Source: Deinococcus gobiensis I-0
GTDB taxonomy: Bacteria; Deinococcota; Deinococci; Deinococcales; Deinococcaceae
Direction of reading: 5' to 3'
DNA length: 64,000 bases
NCBI RefSeq assembly: GCF_000252445.1
Contig: NC_017790.1
Coordinates: 363,001 to 427,000 of the forward strand
Shown here: in pieces, positions 11,077 to 19,978 of the stretch
Numbering within the stretch: position 1 is the first letter of the stretch
How the letters are laid out: the number at the start of each line of letters is the position of its first letter
Translations under genes and position numbers: made by a program
Notes under the pieces: model-generated
The model's database searches: none
The model's input: only the letters and a program-made list of their open reading frames with translations
Told to the model about the DNA's origin: nothing

Positions 11077-12102
11077 CTACAGCCTGACCCCACTGCCCTT
11101 CGGTACGCGGCGCAGTACCTGCGGGCGGGTCTGCCCGCTCAGGCGGGCGAAAGCGGCGCGCTCCTCGTCGGGGTTCAGGTCGCGCCCGATCATGACCAGC
11201 CGGGTCAGGCCGCTGCGGGGCTCGCCGGTCGGGTCCAGGGTGATCAGGTCGCGCACGGCGTGCAGGGTCAGGCGCTCCGGGTGCGCCTCCAGGCTCAGCT
11301 CGCCTTTGACCCGCAACACCTGCGCCGGGCGCGACACGATCCGCCCGATCAGGGCGTGCCAGCCCGCCGCCGTCAGGGGCGCGCGGCTCTCCAGCGTGAA
11401 GCTCTTCAGGGCGCGGGTGTGTGTGGTCGCGGCTTCCGGCGGCGTCCAGTCGGCCCCGAAGGCCCGCGTGTCCAGCAGCCGCAGGGCGTCGGCCCGGGCC
11501 TGACGGGTCTCCTCGATGTGGGCCAGTGGGTTCAGGGCGCGCACCAGCCCACGCGCCTGCTCCAGCGCGGCAGCGGGCACGAGATCGGTCTTGTTCAGCA
11601 GGACGGTGGTGGCGTAGGTGAGTTGAGCGGCCCCCTCCGGGTTCTCGGTCAGCGTCCGCGCGAGGTGTCGGGCATCGGCCACCGCCACGAGGTGGTCGAG
11701 CCGGAAGACCGCCCGCACCGAGGGATCGAGCAGGGTGTGCAGCACCGGCACCGGATCGGCCACGCCGCTCAGCTCGATCAGGACGTGGGCCGGGGCGCCG
11801 CCTGCCTCCTGGCCGCGCCCCGCCAGGATGACCAGCGCGCGGATCAGGTCGTCACGGCCCACGCAACACAGGCAGCCGGCCGTGAGTTCCTGCACGTCCT
11901 CGGGCCGGTCGGTCATCCGTTCGATCAGGCCGCCGTCCACGCCGGTCTGCCCGAACTCGTTCACGATGACGCCCATGCGCCGTCCCGGCGCGGTCCGGGC
12001 GAAGTGCGCCGCGCCCTCGCGGACGAGGTGATTGACCAGCGTGGTCTTGCCGGCCCCCAGAAAACCGCCGATCACGGTGACAGGAATACGCATATCGGTC
12101 AT
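11077..12102 (-). CDS. CobW/COG0523-family GTPase, probable zinc metallochaperone
   Basis: G3E GTPase of the COG0523 group (ZigA/YeiR/ZagA-like). Visible: the Walker [18 protein letters not shown]; the metal-binding CxCC motif in [14 protein letters not shown]; the Walker B region [12 protein letters not shown]; the guanine motif LLNKTDL (NKxD); and the C-terminal CobW_C domain about residues 230-340 ([23 protein letters not shown]). A second in-frame ATG at 12093 fits the family N-terminus better and has a better spacing to GAGG, so the true start may be there. The Fur/Zur-like palindrome directly upstream suggests induction under metal limitation, most likely zinc. Confidence 0.85.
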   Translation of the reverse strand: MTDMRIPVTVIGGFLGAGKTTLVNHLVREGAAHFARTAPGRRMGVIVNEFGQTGVDGGLIERMTDRPEDVQELTAGCLCCVGRDDLIRALVILAGRGQEAGGAPAHVLIELSGVADPVPVLHTLLDPSVRAVFRLDHLVAVADARHLARTLTENPEGAAQLTYATTVLLNKTDLVPAAALEQARGLVRALNPLAHIEETRQARADALRLLDTRAFGADWTPPEAATTHTRALKSFTLESRAPLTAAGWHALIGRIVSRPAQVLRVKGELSLEAHPERLTLHAVRDLITLDPTGEPRSGLTRLVMIGRDLNPDEERAAFARLSGQTRPQVLRRVPKGSGVRL

Positions 12103-12109
12103 ACCTCAT

Positions 12110-12129
12110 ATTGATAGATAATTATCAAT
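12110..12129. promoter_or_regulatory. Fur/Zur-like operator upstream of the CobW-family gene
   Basis: ATTGATA-GATAAT-TATCAAT: 7-bp perfect arms around a 6-bp centre, also containing the 10-bp palindrome GATAATTATC. The GATAAT hexamers resemble Fur-family boxes. It begins 8 nt upstream of the annotated start of the COG0523 GTPase, genes that are typically Zur targets. Which family member binds cannot be read from sequence. Confidence 0.6.
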
Positions 12130-12161
12130 AAGGCAAGGTGGCGGAGGCCCGTGGGAAGCGC

Positions 12162-12190
12162 TTGACGAATCTGCGTTTCCCCTGTATCTT
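12162..12190 (+). promoter_or_regulatory. Sigma-70-type promoter of tRNA-Glu
   Basis: TTGACG (12162-12167), a 17-nt spacer, then TATCTT (12185-12190). Transcription would begin about 12197, leaving an 85-nt leader with a small hairpin (GCACC/GGTGC) before the tRNA. This is the most consensus-like promoter in the window. Confidence 0.75.
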
Positions 12191-12270
12191 TCTGTGCGTG
12201 CCGGAAACGGCGCCCCTTGAAAGGCAGTTCAGGTAAGCGAAGCACCCCAAAGGTGCGAGCCTCCAGAAAA

Positions 12271-12390
<120 letters not shown>

Positions 12391-12547
12391 GGTTTCGCTG
12401 GCTTCGGGGCGGGTCGCCCGGCCGGTGGGCACCTCCCACGCGCCCGCCATTGCCGCTAGGCTGGATGGCCTAGGGCGGTCATGTTCGTCCCCTTTCGCGC
12501 CCCGGCCCTGCTACCATCGGGGCGTACCTGAAAGGAGGTGCTTGCAC

Positions 12548-12667
12548 ATGGATCACAACAACATCGGCCGCCGGCCCGCAACCCCGAGCCTTCTCGACGC
12601 AACCCGGAGTTCCCGTGTCCATATCTACGCCGCAGCACCTGCCCTACAGAGTCTCTCCCTGGCCTGA
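12548..12667 (+). CDS. Small 39-residue ORF before the RIO kinase gene
   Basis: ATG 12548 is preceded by AAAGGAGGTG (12531-12540, spacing 7), the strongest Shine-Dalgarno in the window. The peptide (MDHNNIGRRPATPSLLDATR then SSRVHIYAAAPALQSLSLA) has no recognisable domain. It ends 12 nt before the RIO kinase ATG, which has no Shine-Dalgarno of its own. It may be a real small protein or a translated leader that couples ribosomes to the kinase gene. The strong ribosome site is the main evidence. Confidence 0.5.
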   Translation: MDHNNIGRRPATPSLLDATRSSRVHIYAAAPALQSLSLA

Positions 12668-12679
12668 GCGGCCCCGGCC

Positions 12680-13576
12680 ATGAACGGCGGCTGGCGTCCC
12701 CGCGACGTTCAGGCCGAAATCGAGGGTGCCGACGTGCGCCCCGAACGCCGTGAGAAGTACAAGACCAAAAAGCCTCTGGGCCGCCGCCGCCTGGGAACGC
12801 TGACGGGCGCAGATACCGGAACGGTGGGCGACGCGACCATCCAGCGCCTGACGCGACTGGGTCACATCACCGAAGTGGTGGCCGAACTCAAGAGCGGCAA
12901 GGAAGCGACCGCCTACATCGCGCGTGGCCCGCGCGGCAGCCTGCTGCTCAAGCTCTACCGCGAGTTCGAAGCCCGCTCGTTCAAGAACGACGCCATCTAC
13001 CGCGAGGGCCAGGTCGTCACCGACGAACGCGCCGCGCGCGCCATGACCGCCCGCAGCAAGAAGGGCCTGGAAATGCTTCAGGCGAGCTGGGTCAACGCCG
13101 AGTACGCGCACCTGTGGACCCTGTGGGCCGCCGGCCTGAGCGTGCCCGAGCCGCTGGTGGGGCCGCACGCCATCGACTACGGCGAGACCAGTCCGGCCGT
13201 CCTGATGGCCCTGATCGGCACCGAGGACGAGCCCGCCCCCCGCCTGAGCGACGCCCGCCTCACGCCCGAACAGGCCCGCAGCGCCTGGGACCAGAGCCTG
13301 GACGGCATGGCCGGACTGCTGCGGCTGGGCTACGCCCACGGCGACTACAGCACCTACAACCTCCTGTGGTGGGAGAACACCGTGACCATCATCGACTTTC
13401 CCCAACTGACCACCCGAACGAACCCCAACTTCTCCGAACTCCTGCGCCGCGACGCCCAAAGCCTCGTGACGAGTTTCCGCAAGCACGGCATCCAGACCGA
13501 TACCGAGGCCACCCTGCGCGAGGTGCAGCGCCGCGCCCAGGGCCCGGCCCCCGAGCCGCGCCTGGTGCTGCCCTGA
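12680..13576 (+). CDS. RIO1-like atypical serine kinase/ATPase
   Basis: A 298-residue RIO-family protein. In archaea and eukaryotes such proteins act in ribosome maturation; the bacterial role is poorly known. Visible: an N-terminal basic segment (RREKYKTKKPLGRRRLG); a nucleotide-binding region with the Lys in GSLLLKLYREFEARS after KSGKEATAYIARGP; the RIO catalytic loop HGDYSTYNLL (Asp nucleophile/base plus Asn metal ligand); and the metal-binding IIDFPQ in place of the DFG of ordinary kinases. QASWVNAEYAHLWTLWAAGL is the family region that contacts the ATP lid. The downstream hydrolase frame begins inside its stop codon (CTGA). Confidence 0.85.
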   Translation: MNGGWRPRDVQAEIEGADVRPERREKYKTKKPLGRRRLGTLTGADTGTVGDATIQRLTRLGHITEVVAELKSGKEATAYIARGPRGSLLLKLYREFEARSFKNDAIYREGQVVTDERAARAMTARSKKGLEMLQASWVNAEYAHLWTLWAAGLSVPEPLVGPHAIDYGETSPAVLMALIGTEDEPAPRLSDARLTPEQARSAWDQSLDGMAGLLRLGYAHGDYSTYNLLWWENTVTIIDFPQLTTRTNPNFSELLRRDAQSLVTSFRKHGIQTDTEATLREVQRRAQGPAPEPRLVLP

Positions 13577-14403
13577 ACGCCGCCTCAAAGCTGGCGGTCG
13601 CCAGTAACGGCGCGGTCCTGGCCGCCGAGGCCGTGGGCCAGGGGCCACCCCTGGTCCTGCTCCATGCCGGCGTCACCGACCGCCGGGTCTGGGCCGCGCA
13701 GGTGGCCCGGCTGCGGGCAGGCCACCGCGTGGTCACCTACGACCGCCGGGGCTACGGCGAGACGCCCGCCGCCGACGAGCCCTACAGCGACGTGACCGAC
13801 CTGCTGGCCGTCCTGGACGCGGGGGACATCAGTCAGGCCGTCCTGGTCGGCAGCCCGAAGGGTGGCGAAATCGCCCTGGACTTCGCCCTGGCGTCCCCCG
13901 GACGCGTGCGCGCCCTCGTCCTCGTCGGCACGGCCATCGGCGGGATGCCGGTGCCGGACGACTGGAGCGAGGTGCCCGAGTGCCTGGGCGGGGAGATGCA
14001 GGAGGCCAGAGAGGCCGGCGACCTGGACCGCCTGAACGAACTGGAGGCGCAGCTGTGGCTCGACGGCGCGAACCCGCCGGGCCGCGTGCAGGGGCCGCTG
14101 CGGGACCTCTTCCTGGCCATGAACGGTCCGGTGCTGCGGGCCGCGCCGGAGGAGGGGACCCCTCCTGAGAGAACGGCGTATCCGCGCCTGCCCGAACTGA
14201 CCGTGCCTACCCTGCTGGTGGTGGGCAGCCTGGAACTGCCCCACCTGCGGGCGGCCAGCGAACACGCCGCCCGCGTGATGCCCCGCGCCGAGTTGCACGT
14301 CGTGCCGGATACGGCGCATCTGCCCGCGCTGGAGCGGCCCGGGGCCTTCGGCGACCTTCTGGGCCGCTTCCTGGCCTCGCTGCCCGGTGGATCGGAGGCC
14401 TAG
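13573..14403 (+). CDS. Alpha/beta-hydrolase-fold protein with altered nucleophile elbow
   Basis: The fold is clear: GPPLVLLHAGVTDRRVW (oxyanion strand), RVVTYDRRGYGETP, LVVVGSLELPHLRAASEHAA and PDTAHLPALERPG. The usual nucleophile elbow GxSxGG reads GSPKGG, so Pro (about residue 95) stands where the catalytic Ser should be, and the usual Asp of the acid turn is Glu (SLELPHL). It may therefore be non-catalytic or use another residue. No ATG, GTG or TTG lies near the expected N-terminus; a CTG at 13573 overlaps the kinase stop (CTGA) and gives a full-length fold, while the next option, GTG 13633, would cut the first strand. Confidence 0.7.
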   Translation: MNAASKLAVASNGAVLAAEAVGQGPPLVLLHAGVTDRRVWAAQVARLRAGHRVVTYDRRGYGETPAADEPYSDVTDLLAVLDAGDISQAVLVGSPKGGEIALDFALASPGRVRALVLVGTAIGGMPVPDDWSEVPECLGGEMQEAREAGDLDRLNELEAQLWLDGANPPGRVQGPLRDLFLAMNGPVLRAAPEEGTPPERTAYPRLPELTVPTLLVVGSLELPHLRAASEHAARVMPRAELHVVPDTAHLPALERPGAFGDLLGRFLASLPGGSEA

Positions 14404-14495
14404 CCGCCGCGCGGGGTCCGCCCACCACGGGTCCGGGCCTTGCGGAGCCCTCCACAGTCACGCGCCCGCCGTGGCCGAGCCGCTAGGCTGTCGCC

Positions 14496-14597
14496 ATGCC
14501 CCGTCCACTGAAGTTCCTGCTGGCCCTGCTGCCCTTGTTGCTGGTGTCGAGCGCGGCCCAGCGCGTCCAGCCTCGCCCGGCGGCGGCCCATGAGTGA
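14496..14597 (+). CDS. 33-residue signal-peptide-like mini-protein
   Basis: ATG 14496 lies exactly 6 nt after TAGGCT (14484-14489), the leaderless layout. The product starts MPRPLKFLLALLPLLLVSSA, a basic end plus hydrophobic run like a signal peptide or single membrane helix, and ends in a short Arg/Pro/Ala tail. Its stop overlaps the flavoprotein start by 8 nt. It could be a membrane mini-protein or simply the leaderless entry ORF for the operon 14590-16615. I do not recognise a family. Confidence 0.4.
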   Translation: MPRPLKFLLALLPLLLVSSAAQRVQPRPAAAHE

Positions 14598-15594
14598 CGT
14601 CCTGATCGTGGGGGCGGGGTTGGGCGCGCTGGCCCTGGCCGGCGACCTGCGCGCGGCGGGTGCGGACGTGCGCCTGCTGGACAAGTCGCGCGGCGGTGCG
14701 GGCCGGGCGGCGACCCGGCGCGTGCGTCTGGACAGGGGCCGCGAGGCCCGGCTCGACCACGGCGCCCGCTTCTTTACGGCGCGCGGCGAACGGCTGCGTT
14801 CCCTGGCCCGCGCCGGTGAGGCGGCGGGCTGGCTGCGTGCCTGGGCCACCGGCTTCCCGACCTGGGAAGCGGGCGAGATTCGGGTGGACGGAGGCGGCGA
14901 GCATCCCCGCTACGCGCCCGTGGATGGCCTGAGCGCCCTGGGCCGTCATCTGGGTGAAGGGTTGGACGTGGCCTACGGCGTCACGGCGGCGCGGCTGGAG
15001 CGGGGGGGCGCGGGTTGGCGTGTCCACGACGATGGGGGCGGCACCCACGAGGCCCGGCGGCTGGTCCTGAACCTGCCCGCCGCGCAGGCCTCGGCCCTGC
15101 TGGGCGAGCACGCGCCGGAGCTGCGCGCGGCCCTTTCCGGGGTGACCTACGACCCGTGCTGGGCGGTCGGGGCCGTGCTGGAGCAGGACCTCGCCGCCGA
15201 CTGGCCTGCCCTGCGGTTCAAGGGTCATCCGGCGCTCGACTGGGCGGCGCGCGAGCATACCAAGCGCCCCGCCGGACATCCGCCCGCGCTGATGCTCCAC
15301 GCCCACGCCGACTGGTCGCGGGCGCACCTCGAAGACCGCCCGGGGGACGTGCAGGCCGCCCTGCTGGCCGCCGCTGCCGAGGTTCTGGGCGGGTTCACGC
15401 CGCTGCACACCTTCGCCCACCGCTGGCGCTACGCCCAGCCCGCGCGCCGGGCCGCCGGGGCGCACTTCTGGGACGCCGAGCTGAAGCTGGGGGCCTGCGG
15501 CGACGGCTTTACCCCCGACGACCACGGCACGCGCGTCGAGGCGGCGCTGCTCAGCGGCTGGTCGCTGGCCGCCGCGCTGGAGGCCGGGGCATGA
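14590..15594 (+). CDS. Renalase-like FAD/NAD(P)-dependent amine oxidoreductase
   Basis: A 334-residue soluble flavoprotein of the NAD(P)/FAD-dependent oxidoreductase group related to renalase. The N-terminus carries the Rossmann FAD motif VLIVGAGLGALALAGDLRAA, then LLDKSRGGAGRAATRR and LDHGARFFTARGERL, the conserved RFFT-type segment of this family. A C-terminal FAD contact is seen in LGACGDGF followed by ALLSGWSLAAALE. Bacterial renalases oxidise aberrant alpha- or beta-dihydro-NAD isomers; that role here is inferred from family membership only. It overlaps the next gene by 4 nt (ATGA) and the preceding mini-ORF by 8 nt. Confidence 0.8.
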   Translation: MSDVLIVGAGLGALALAGDLRAAGADVRLLDKSRGGAGRAATRRVRLDRGREARLDHGARFFTARGERLRSLARAGEAAGWLRAWATGFPTWEAGEIRVDGGGEHPRYAPVDGLSALGRHLGEGLDVAYGVTAARLERGGAGWRVHDDGGGTHEARRLVLNLPAAQASALLGEHAPELRAALSGVTYDPCWAVGAVLEQDLAADWPALRFKGHPALDWAAREHTKRPAGHPPALMLHAHADWSRAHLEDRPGDVQAALLAAAAEVLGGFTPLHTFAHRWRYAQPARRAAGAHFWDAELKLGACGDGFTPDDHGTRVEAALLSGWSLAAALEAGA

Positions 15595-16421
15595 CTCCCT
15601 TCCGTTCGGTCCTGTACGTGCCCGGCGACAAGCCCCGCGCCATCGAGAAGGCGCGGACGCTGGGGGCAGACGCCGTGATCCTGGATCTGGAGGACGCCGT
15701 GGCCCCCGAGCACAAGGCGGCGGCGAGGGAGAATGTCCAGGAGGCGCTGCGTTCGCCCTGGCCGGTACCGGTCCTCGTCCGTGTCAACGGCGTGGGCACG
15801 CCCTGGGAGCACGAGGACCGCGAGGCCGCGCTGCTCGCCGGGGTGGACGGGCTGGTGCTGCCCAAGGTCGAGGACGCCCAGACCGTGACCGAACTGCATC
15901 TGCGGGTGCCCCTGTGGGCCATGATCGAGACACCGCTGGGGGTGTTGGCGGCCCCCCGGATCGCGGCGGCCCCCGGGGTGGCGGGCCTGATCGCCGGGGC
16001 CAACGACCTCGCCCGCGCGCTGCGGACCCGGCCGGACCCGGAGCGCGGACCACTGTTGCACGCGCTCTCGGCGGTGGTCCTCGCGGCGCGCGCCTACGGC
16101 CGGGTGCCGCTGGACGCCGTCTACAACGACGTGCGCGATCCGGGGGGATTTGCGCGCGAGTGCGCCCAGGGCCGCGCGCTGGGCTTCGCGGGCAAGACGG
16201 TCATCCATCCGGGGCAGGTGGGGGCCGCCAACGCCGCCTACGGGGTCAGCGAGGAGGACGCCCGCGAGGCCAGCGCCCTGCTCGCCGCCTGGGACGAGGC
16301 CCGCGCGCAGGGCCGGAGTGTCGCCACCTTCCGGGGAGCGCTCATCGAGACGATGCACGCCCTAGAGGCCCGTGAGACGCTCGCGGCGTGGACGCCTGCG
16401 GACGGCCGGGGAGCGCCGTGA
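15591..16421 (+). CDS. CitE-like HpcH/HpaI aldolase/lyase family protein
   Basis: A 276-residue TIM-barrel protein of the citrate-lyase-beta-like (CitE-like) family, which act on CoA thioesters such as malyl- or citramalyl-CoA. Motifs: MTPFRSVLYVPGDKPRAIEK (family N-terminus, Arg binds the carboxylate), ADAVILDLEDAV (metal-binding Glu-Asp), VLVRVNGVGTPW, GLVLPKVEDA, AMIETPLGVLAAPRIAA (metal-ligand Glu), LIAGANDLARAL and GFAGKTVIHPGQV. There are no partner citrate lyase subunits nearby, so it is the stand-alone type. The true substrate is unknown. Four-nt overlaps on both sides place it in the 14496-16615 operon. Confidence 0.85.
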   Translation: MTPFRSVLYVPGDKPRAIEKARTLGADAVILDLEDAVAPEHKAAARENVQEALRSPWPVPVLVRVNGVGTPWEHEDREAALLAGVDGLVLPKVEDAQTVTELHLRVPLWAMIETPLGVLAAPRIAAAPGVAGLIAGANDLARALRTRPDPERGPLLHALSAVVLAARAYGRVPLDAVYNDVRDPGGFARECAQGRALGFAGKTVIHPGQVGAANAAYGVSEEDAREASALLAAWDEARAQGRSVATFRGALIETMHALEARETLAAWTPADGRGAP

Positions 16422-16615
16422 CGCGCCTGTCCCCCGACTTCCTGCGGCGGCGCAACGCCCTGTGGGCCGAGCTGCGGGCCACGCCGCCGGAGCAGCCGGA
16501 GTTCGAGGCGACGCTCGGGCAGCTCATGGCCCTGGTGGGCTGGAGCCGCGCGCAGGTGCTCGCCGGGCTGGGTCTCGGCGAGGCCGAGGTACCGGCGCCG
16601 CATTCGGGAAGCTGA
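16418..16615 (+). CDS. Small conserved-looking protein of unknown function
   Basis: GTG 16418 overlaps the preceding stop (GTGA), giving a 65-residue product beginning TRLSPDFLRRRNALWAELRA after the initiator and containing LMALVGWSRAQVLAGLGL. The second half resembles a small helical or HTH-like module but no family is recognised. Translational coupling to the CitE-like gene and clean codon use support expression. It ends the operon; a hairpin follows at 16625. Confidence 0.55.
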   Translation: MTRLSPDFLRRRNALWAELRATPPEQPEFEATLGQLMALVGWSRAQVLAGLGLGEAEVPAPHSGS

Positions 16616-16624
16616 GGAGGTCGC

Positions 16625-16653
16625 CGCCCTCCGTGCGGGCTTTCGGGAGGGCG
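16625..16653. terminator. Possible hairpin terminator
   Basis: CGCCCTCC (16625-16632) pairs with GGAGGGCG (16646-16653) across a 13-nt loop, 10 nt after the small gene. The rest of the 16616-16811 gap, between convergent genes, shows nothing recognisable. Confidence 0.35.
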
Positions 16654-16811
16654 AGCGCCGAACACTCTCCTCTCCCGCTGGAATGTCTTTTGTTCGTTTA
16701 TTGGGCAGAACGGACTGTCCCGGTCAGGGCGGCGCCGATGACGACGCTCGACCGTTGTCTGGGCAAGCCTACCTGCCCCACCCGGCTGGTCCGAAGATCG
16801 GCGGCGACGGC

Positions 16812-17210
16812 CTAGCCCTCGGTCGAGGCCCCGGGACGGGTCGTCCACACCGGCTCGGGCATGATGGTCTCGGCGGGGGCCTTGCCCGCCTCCAGGCCGC
16901 TGCTGCTCACGGTCTGGAGGGGCCGCAGGCGCATCCCGGGCGCGCACTCGATCTGGCAGGACAGGCGGGCCACGTTCAGCAGTTCCTTTTCGGTGAGCTT
17001 GTCGTACTCGGCGGCCGTCATCAGGTCGGGTTCGCCTTCCAGGAACTCGACGCGGCAGGTCGTGCAGCGCGCCACGCCGCCGCAGCGGTGCAGGATGTCC
17101 ACCCCGCCGCGCTCCAGCGCCAGCACCAGCCGCTCGCCCTCCTGCGCCGTGATCTCGCTGTGGCCCTCGACCTGAATGCGGAGGGGCTGTTCGCTGCTGC
17201 TCTGGGTCAT
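16812..17210 (-). CDS. 2Fe-2S ferredoxin
   Basis: Plant-type ferredoxin domain with an extended C-terminus, 132 residues from ATG 17210. The cluster cysteines are seen in HRCGGVARCTTCRVEF (CX5CX2C) with the fourth in ARLSCQIECAPGM, the normal spacing of this fold. The N-terminal beta strands (LRIQVEGHSEITAQEGERLV) fit. The acidic segment EFLEGEPDLMTAAEYDKL is the usual partner-docking helix. About 30 C-terminal residues are extra and probably disordered. An upstream in-frame start adds six residues (MCHARH) but lacks support. The redox partner is not evident; it stands alone between convergent and codirectional genes. Confidence 0.88.
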   Translation of the reverse strand: MTQSSSEQPLRIQVEGHSEITAQEGERLVLALERGGVDILHRCGGVARCTTCRVEFLEGEPDLMTAAEYDKLTEKELLNVARLSCQIECAPGMRLRPLQTVSSSGLEAGKAPAETIMPEPVWTTRPGASTEG

Positions 17211-17281
17211 GTGCCGAGCATGGCACATGTGCGCGCGCAGGTGGCGAGCGCGAGGCGGCGCGGGGCTGCCCCCCTCGCCGG

Positions 17282-18136
17282 TCAGGCCAGGAACTCGGCC
17301 AGCAGGTTGTTGACCCGCAGCGGCTCGTCGCGCATGACCCAGTGGCTGGCGCGCGGCAGCTTGACCACCCGCAGGTCCGGCACCCAGCGCTCCAGCCCGT
17401 CGGCGAGTTCGGGCAGCAGCGCGGCGTCGCGCTCGCCCCAGATCACCAGGGTGGGCACGCGCACCTCGCCCCCCTGGCGGCCCCCGCCTGTGCCTGCCAC
17501 GCGCATGGCGCGGTAGTAGTTGATCATGGCGCCCGCCGCGCCGGGCTGGGCCCAGGCGGCCCCGTACTCACGCAGCTCCTGTGGCGTGTAGGCGTCGGGG
17601 TTCACGCCCCGCAGCGCCCAGCGCCCGAACTGCGGCAGCACGCGCTCGGGCAGCCACGGAAGCTGGAAGAAGCCGATGTACCAGGATTTCTTCTTCTGCG
17701 CCGAGTTTTTGAGGACTTCGCGGAAGCGCCCCGGATGCGGCGCGTTCAGGATGACCAGCTTCTCGACGACTTCCGGCTGCCGGATCGCCAGCGCCCAGGC
17801 CACGATGCCGCCCCAGTCGTGCCCGACCACCCGCGCCCGCGTGCGGCCCAGCGCGCGGATGAGGGCCGCGACGTCCTCCTGCAGCAGGCTCACCTTATAG
17901 GCAGAGACGCCCGGCGGTTTCTCGCTGAGGTTGTAGCCGCGCATGTCGGGGGCCACCACCCGGAAGCCCGCGCGCGCGAGAAACCCGATCTGGCGCTCCC
18001 AGGCCCGCCAGAACTCGGGGAAGCCGTGCAGCAGCACGACGAGCGGGCCGTCTGCGGGGCCGGCCTCCACCACATGCAGGCGCACGTCGCCCGCCATGAC
18101 GCTGCGTTCGGTCCAGTCCTGGGGCAAGTCGGTCAT
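17282..18136 (-). CDS. Epoxide-hydrolase-like alpha/beta hydrolase
   Basis: A 284-residue hydrolase. Features: [19 protein letters not shown] (HGFP oxyanion motif), [15 protein letters not shown], the nucleophile elbow [15 protein letters not shown] with Asp as nucleophile (typical of epoxide hydrolases and haloalkane dehalogenases), LVILNAPHP, a helical cap, [13 protein letters not shown] (acid Asp) and [11 protein letters not shown] (catalytic His). It is the second gene of a unit with adenine deaminase: only 4 nt separate the ade stop from this ATG (18136). ATG 18136 ([13 protein letters not shown]) is chosen because the longer frame would run into the ade coding region. Confidence 0.88.
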   Translation of the reverse strand: MTDLPQDWTERSVMAGDVRLHVVEAGPADGPLVVLLHGFPEFWRAWERQIGFLARAGFRVVAPDMRGYNLSEKPPGVSAYKVSLLQEDVAALIRALGRTRARVVGHDWGGIVAWALAIRQPEVVEKLVILNAPHPGRFREVLKNSAQKKKSWYIGFFQLPWLPERVLPQFGRWALRGVNPDAYTPQELREYGAAWAQPGAAGAMINYYRAMRVAGTGGGRQGGEVRVPTLVIWGERDAALLPELADGLERWVPDLRVVKLPRASHWVMRDEPLRVNNLLAEFLA

Positions 18137-18140
18137 GGGC

Positions 18141-19874
<1,734 letters not shown>

Positions 19875-19927
19875 GACGCAGTGTAGGGGGAAAATTAAGG
19901 TTTGCACAGGGACGGCGGCCGCCGGAA

Positions 19928-19960
19928 GAGCGGCGCGCAGGCTGGACCTGCGCGCCGCTC
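19928..19960 (-). terminator. Hairpin after the efflux gene
   Basis: A perfect 14-bp stem (19928-19941 with 19947-19960) and 5-nt loop between the end of the efflux pump gene (19979) and the start of ade. No T-run. It should separate the marR-efflux transcript from ade. Confidence 0.6.
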
Positions 19961-19978
19961 CGGAAGGCTGCCGGGAGG

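Noticed and set aside
16616..16811. A gene or RNA in the gap between the small ORF and the ferredoxin gene
   Set aside because: Apart from one weak hairpin, no promoter, start signal or conserved structure could be supported.
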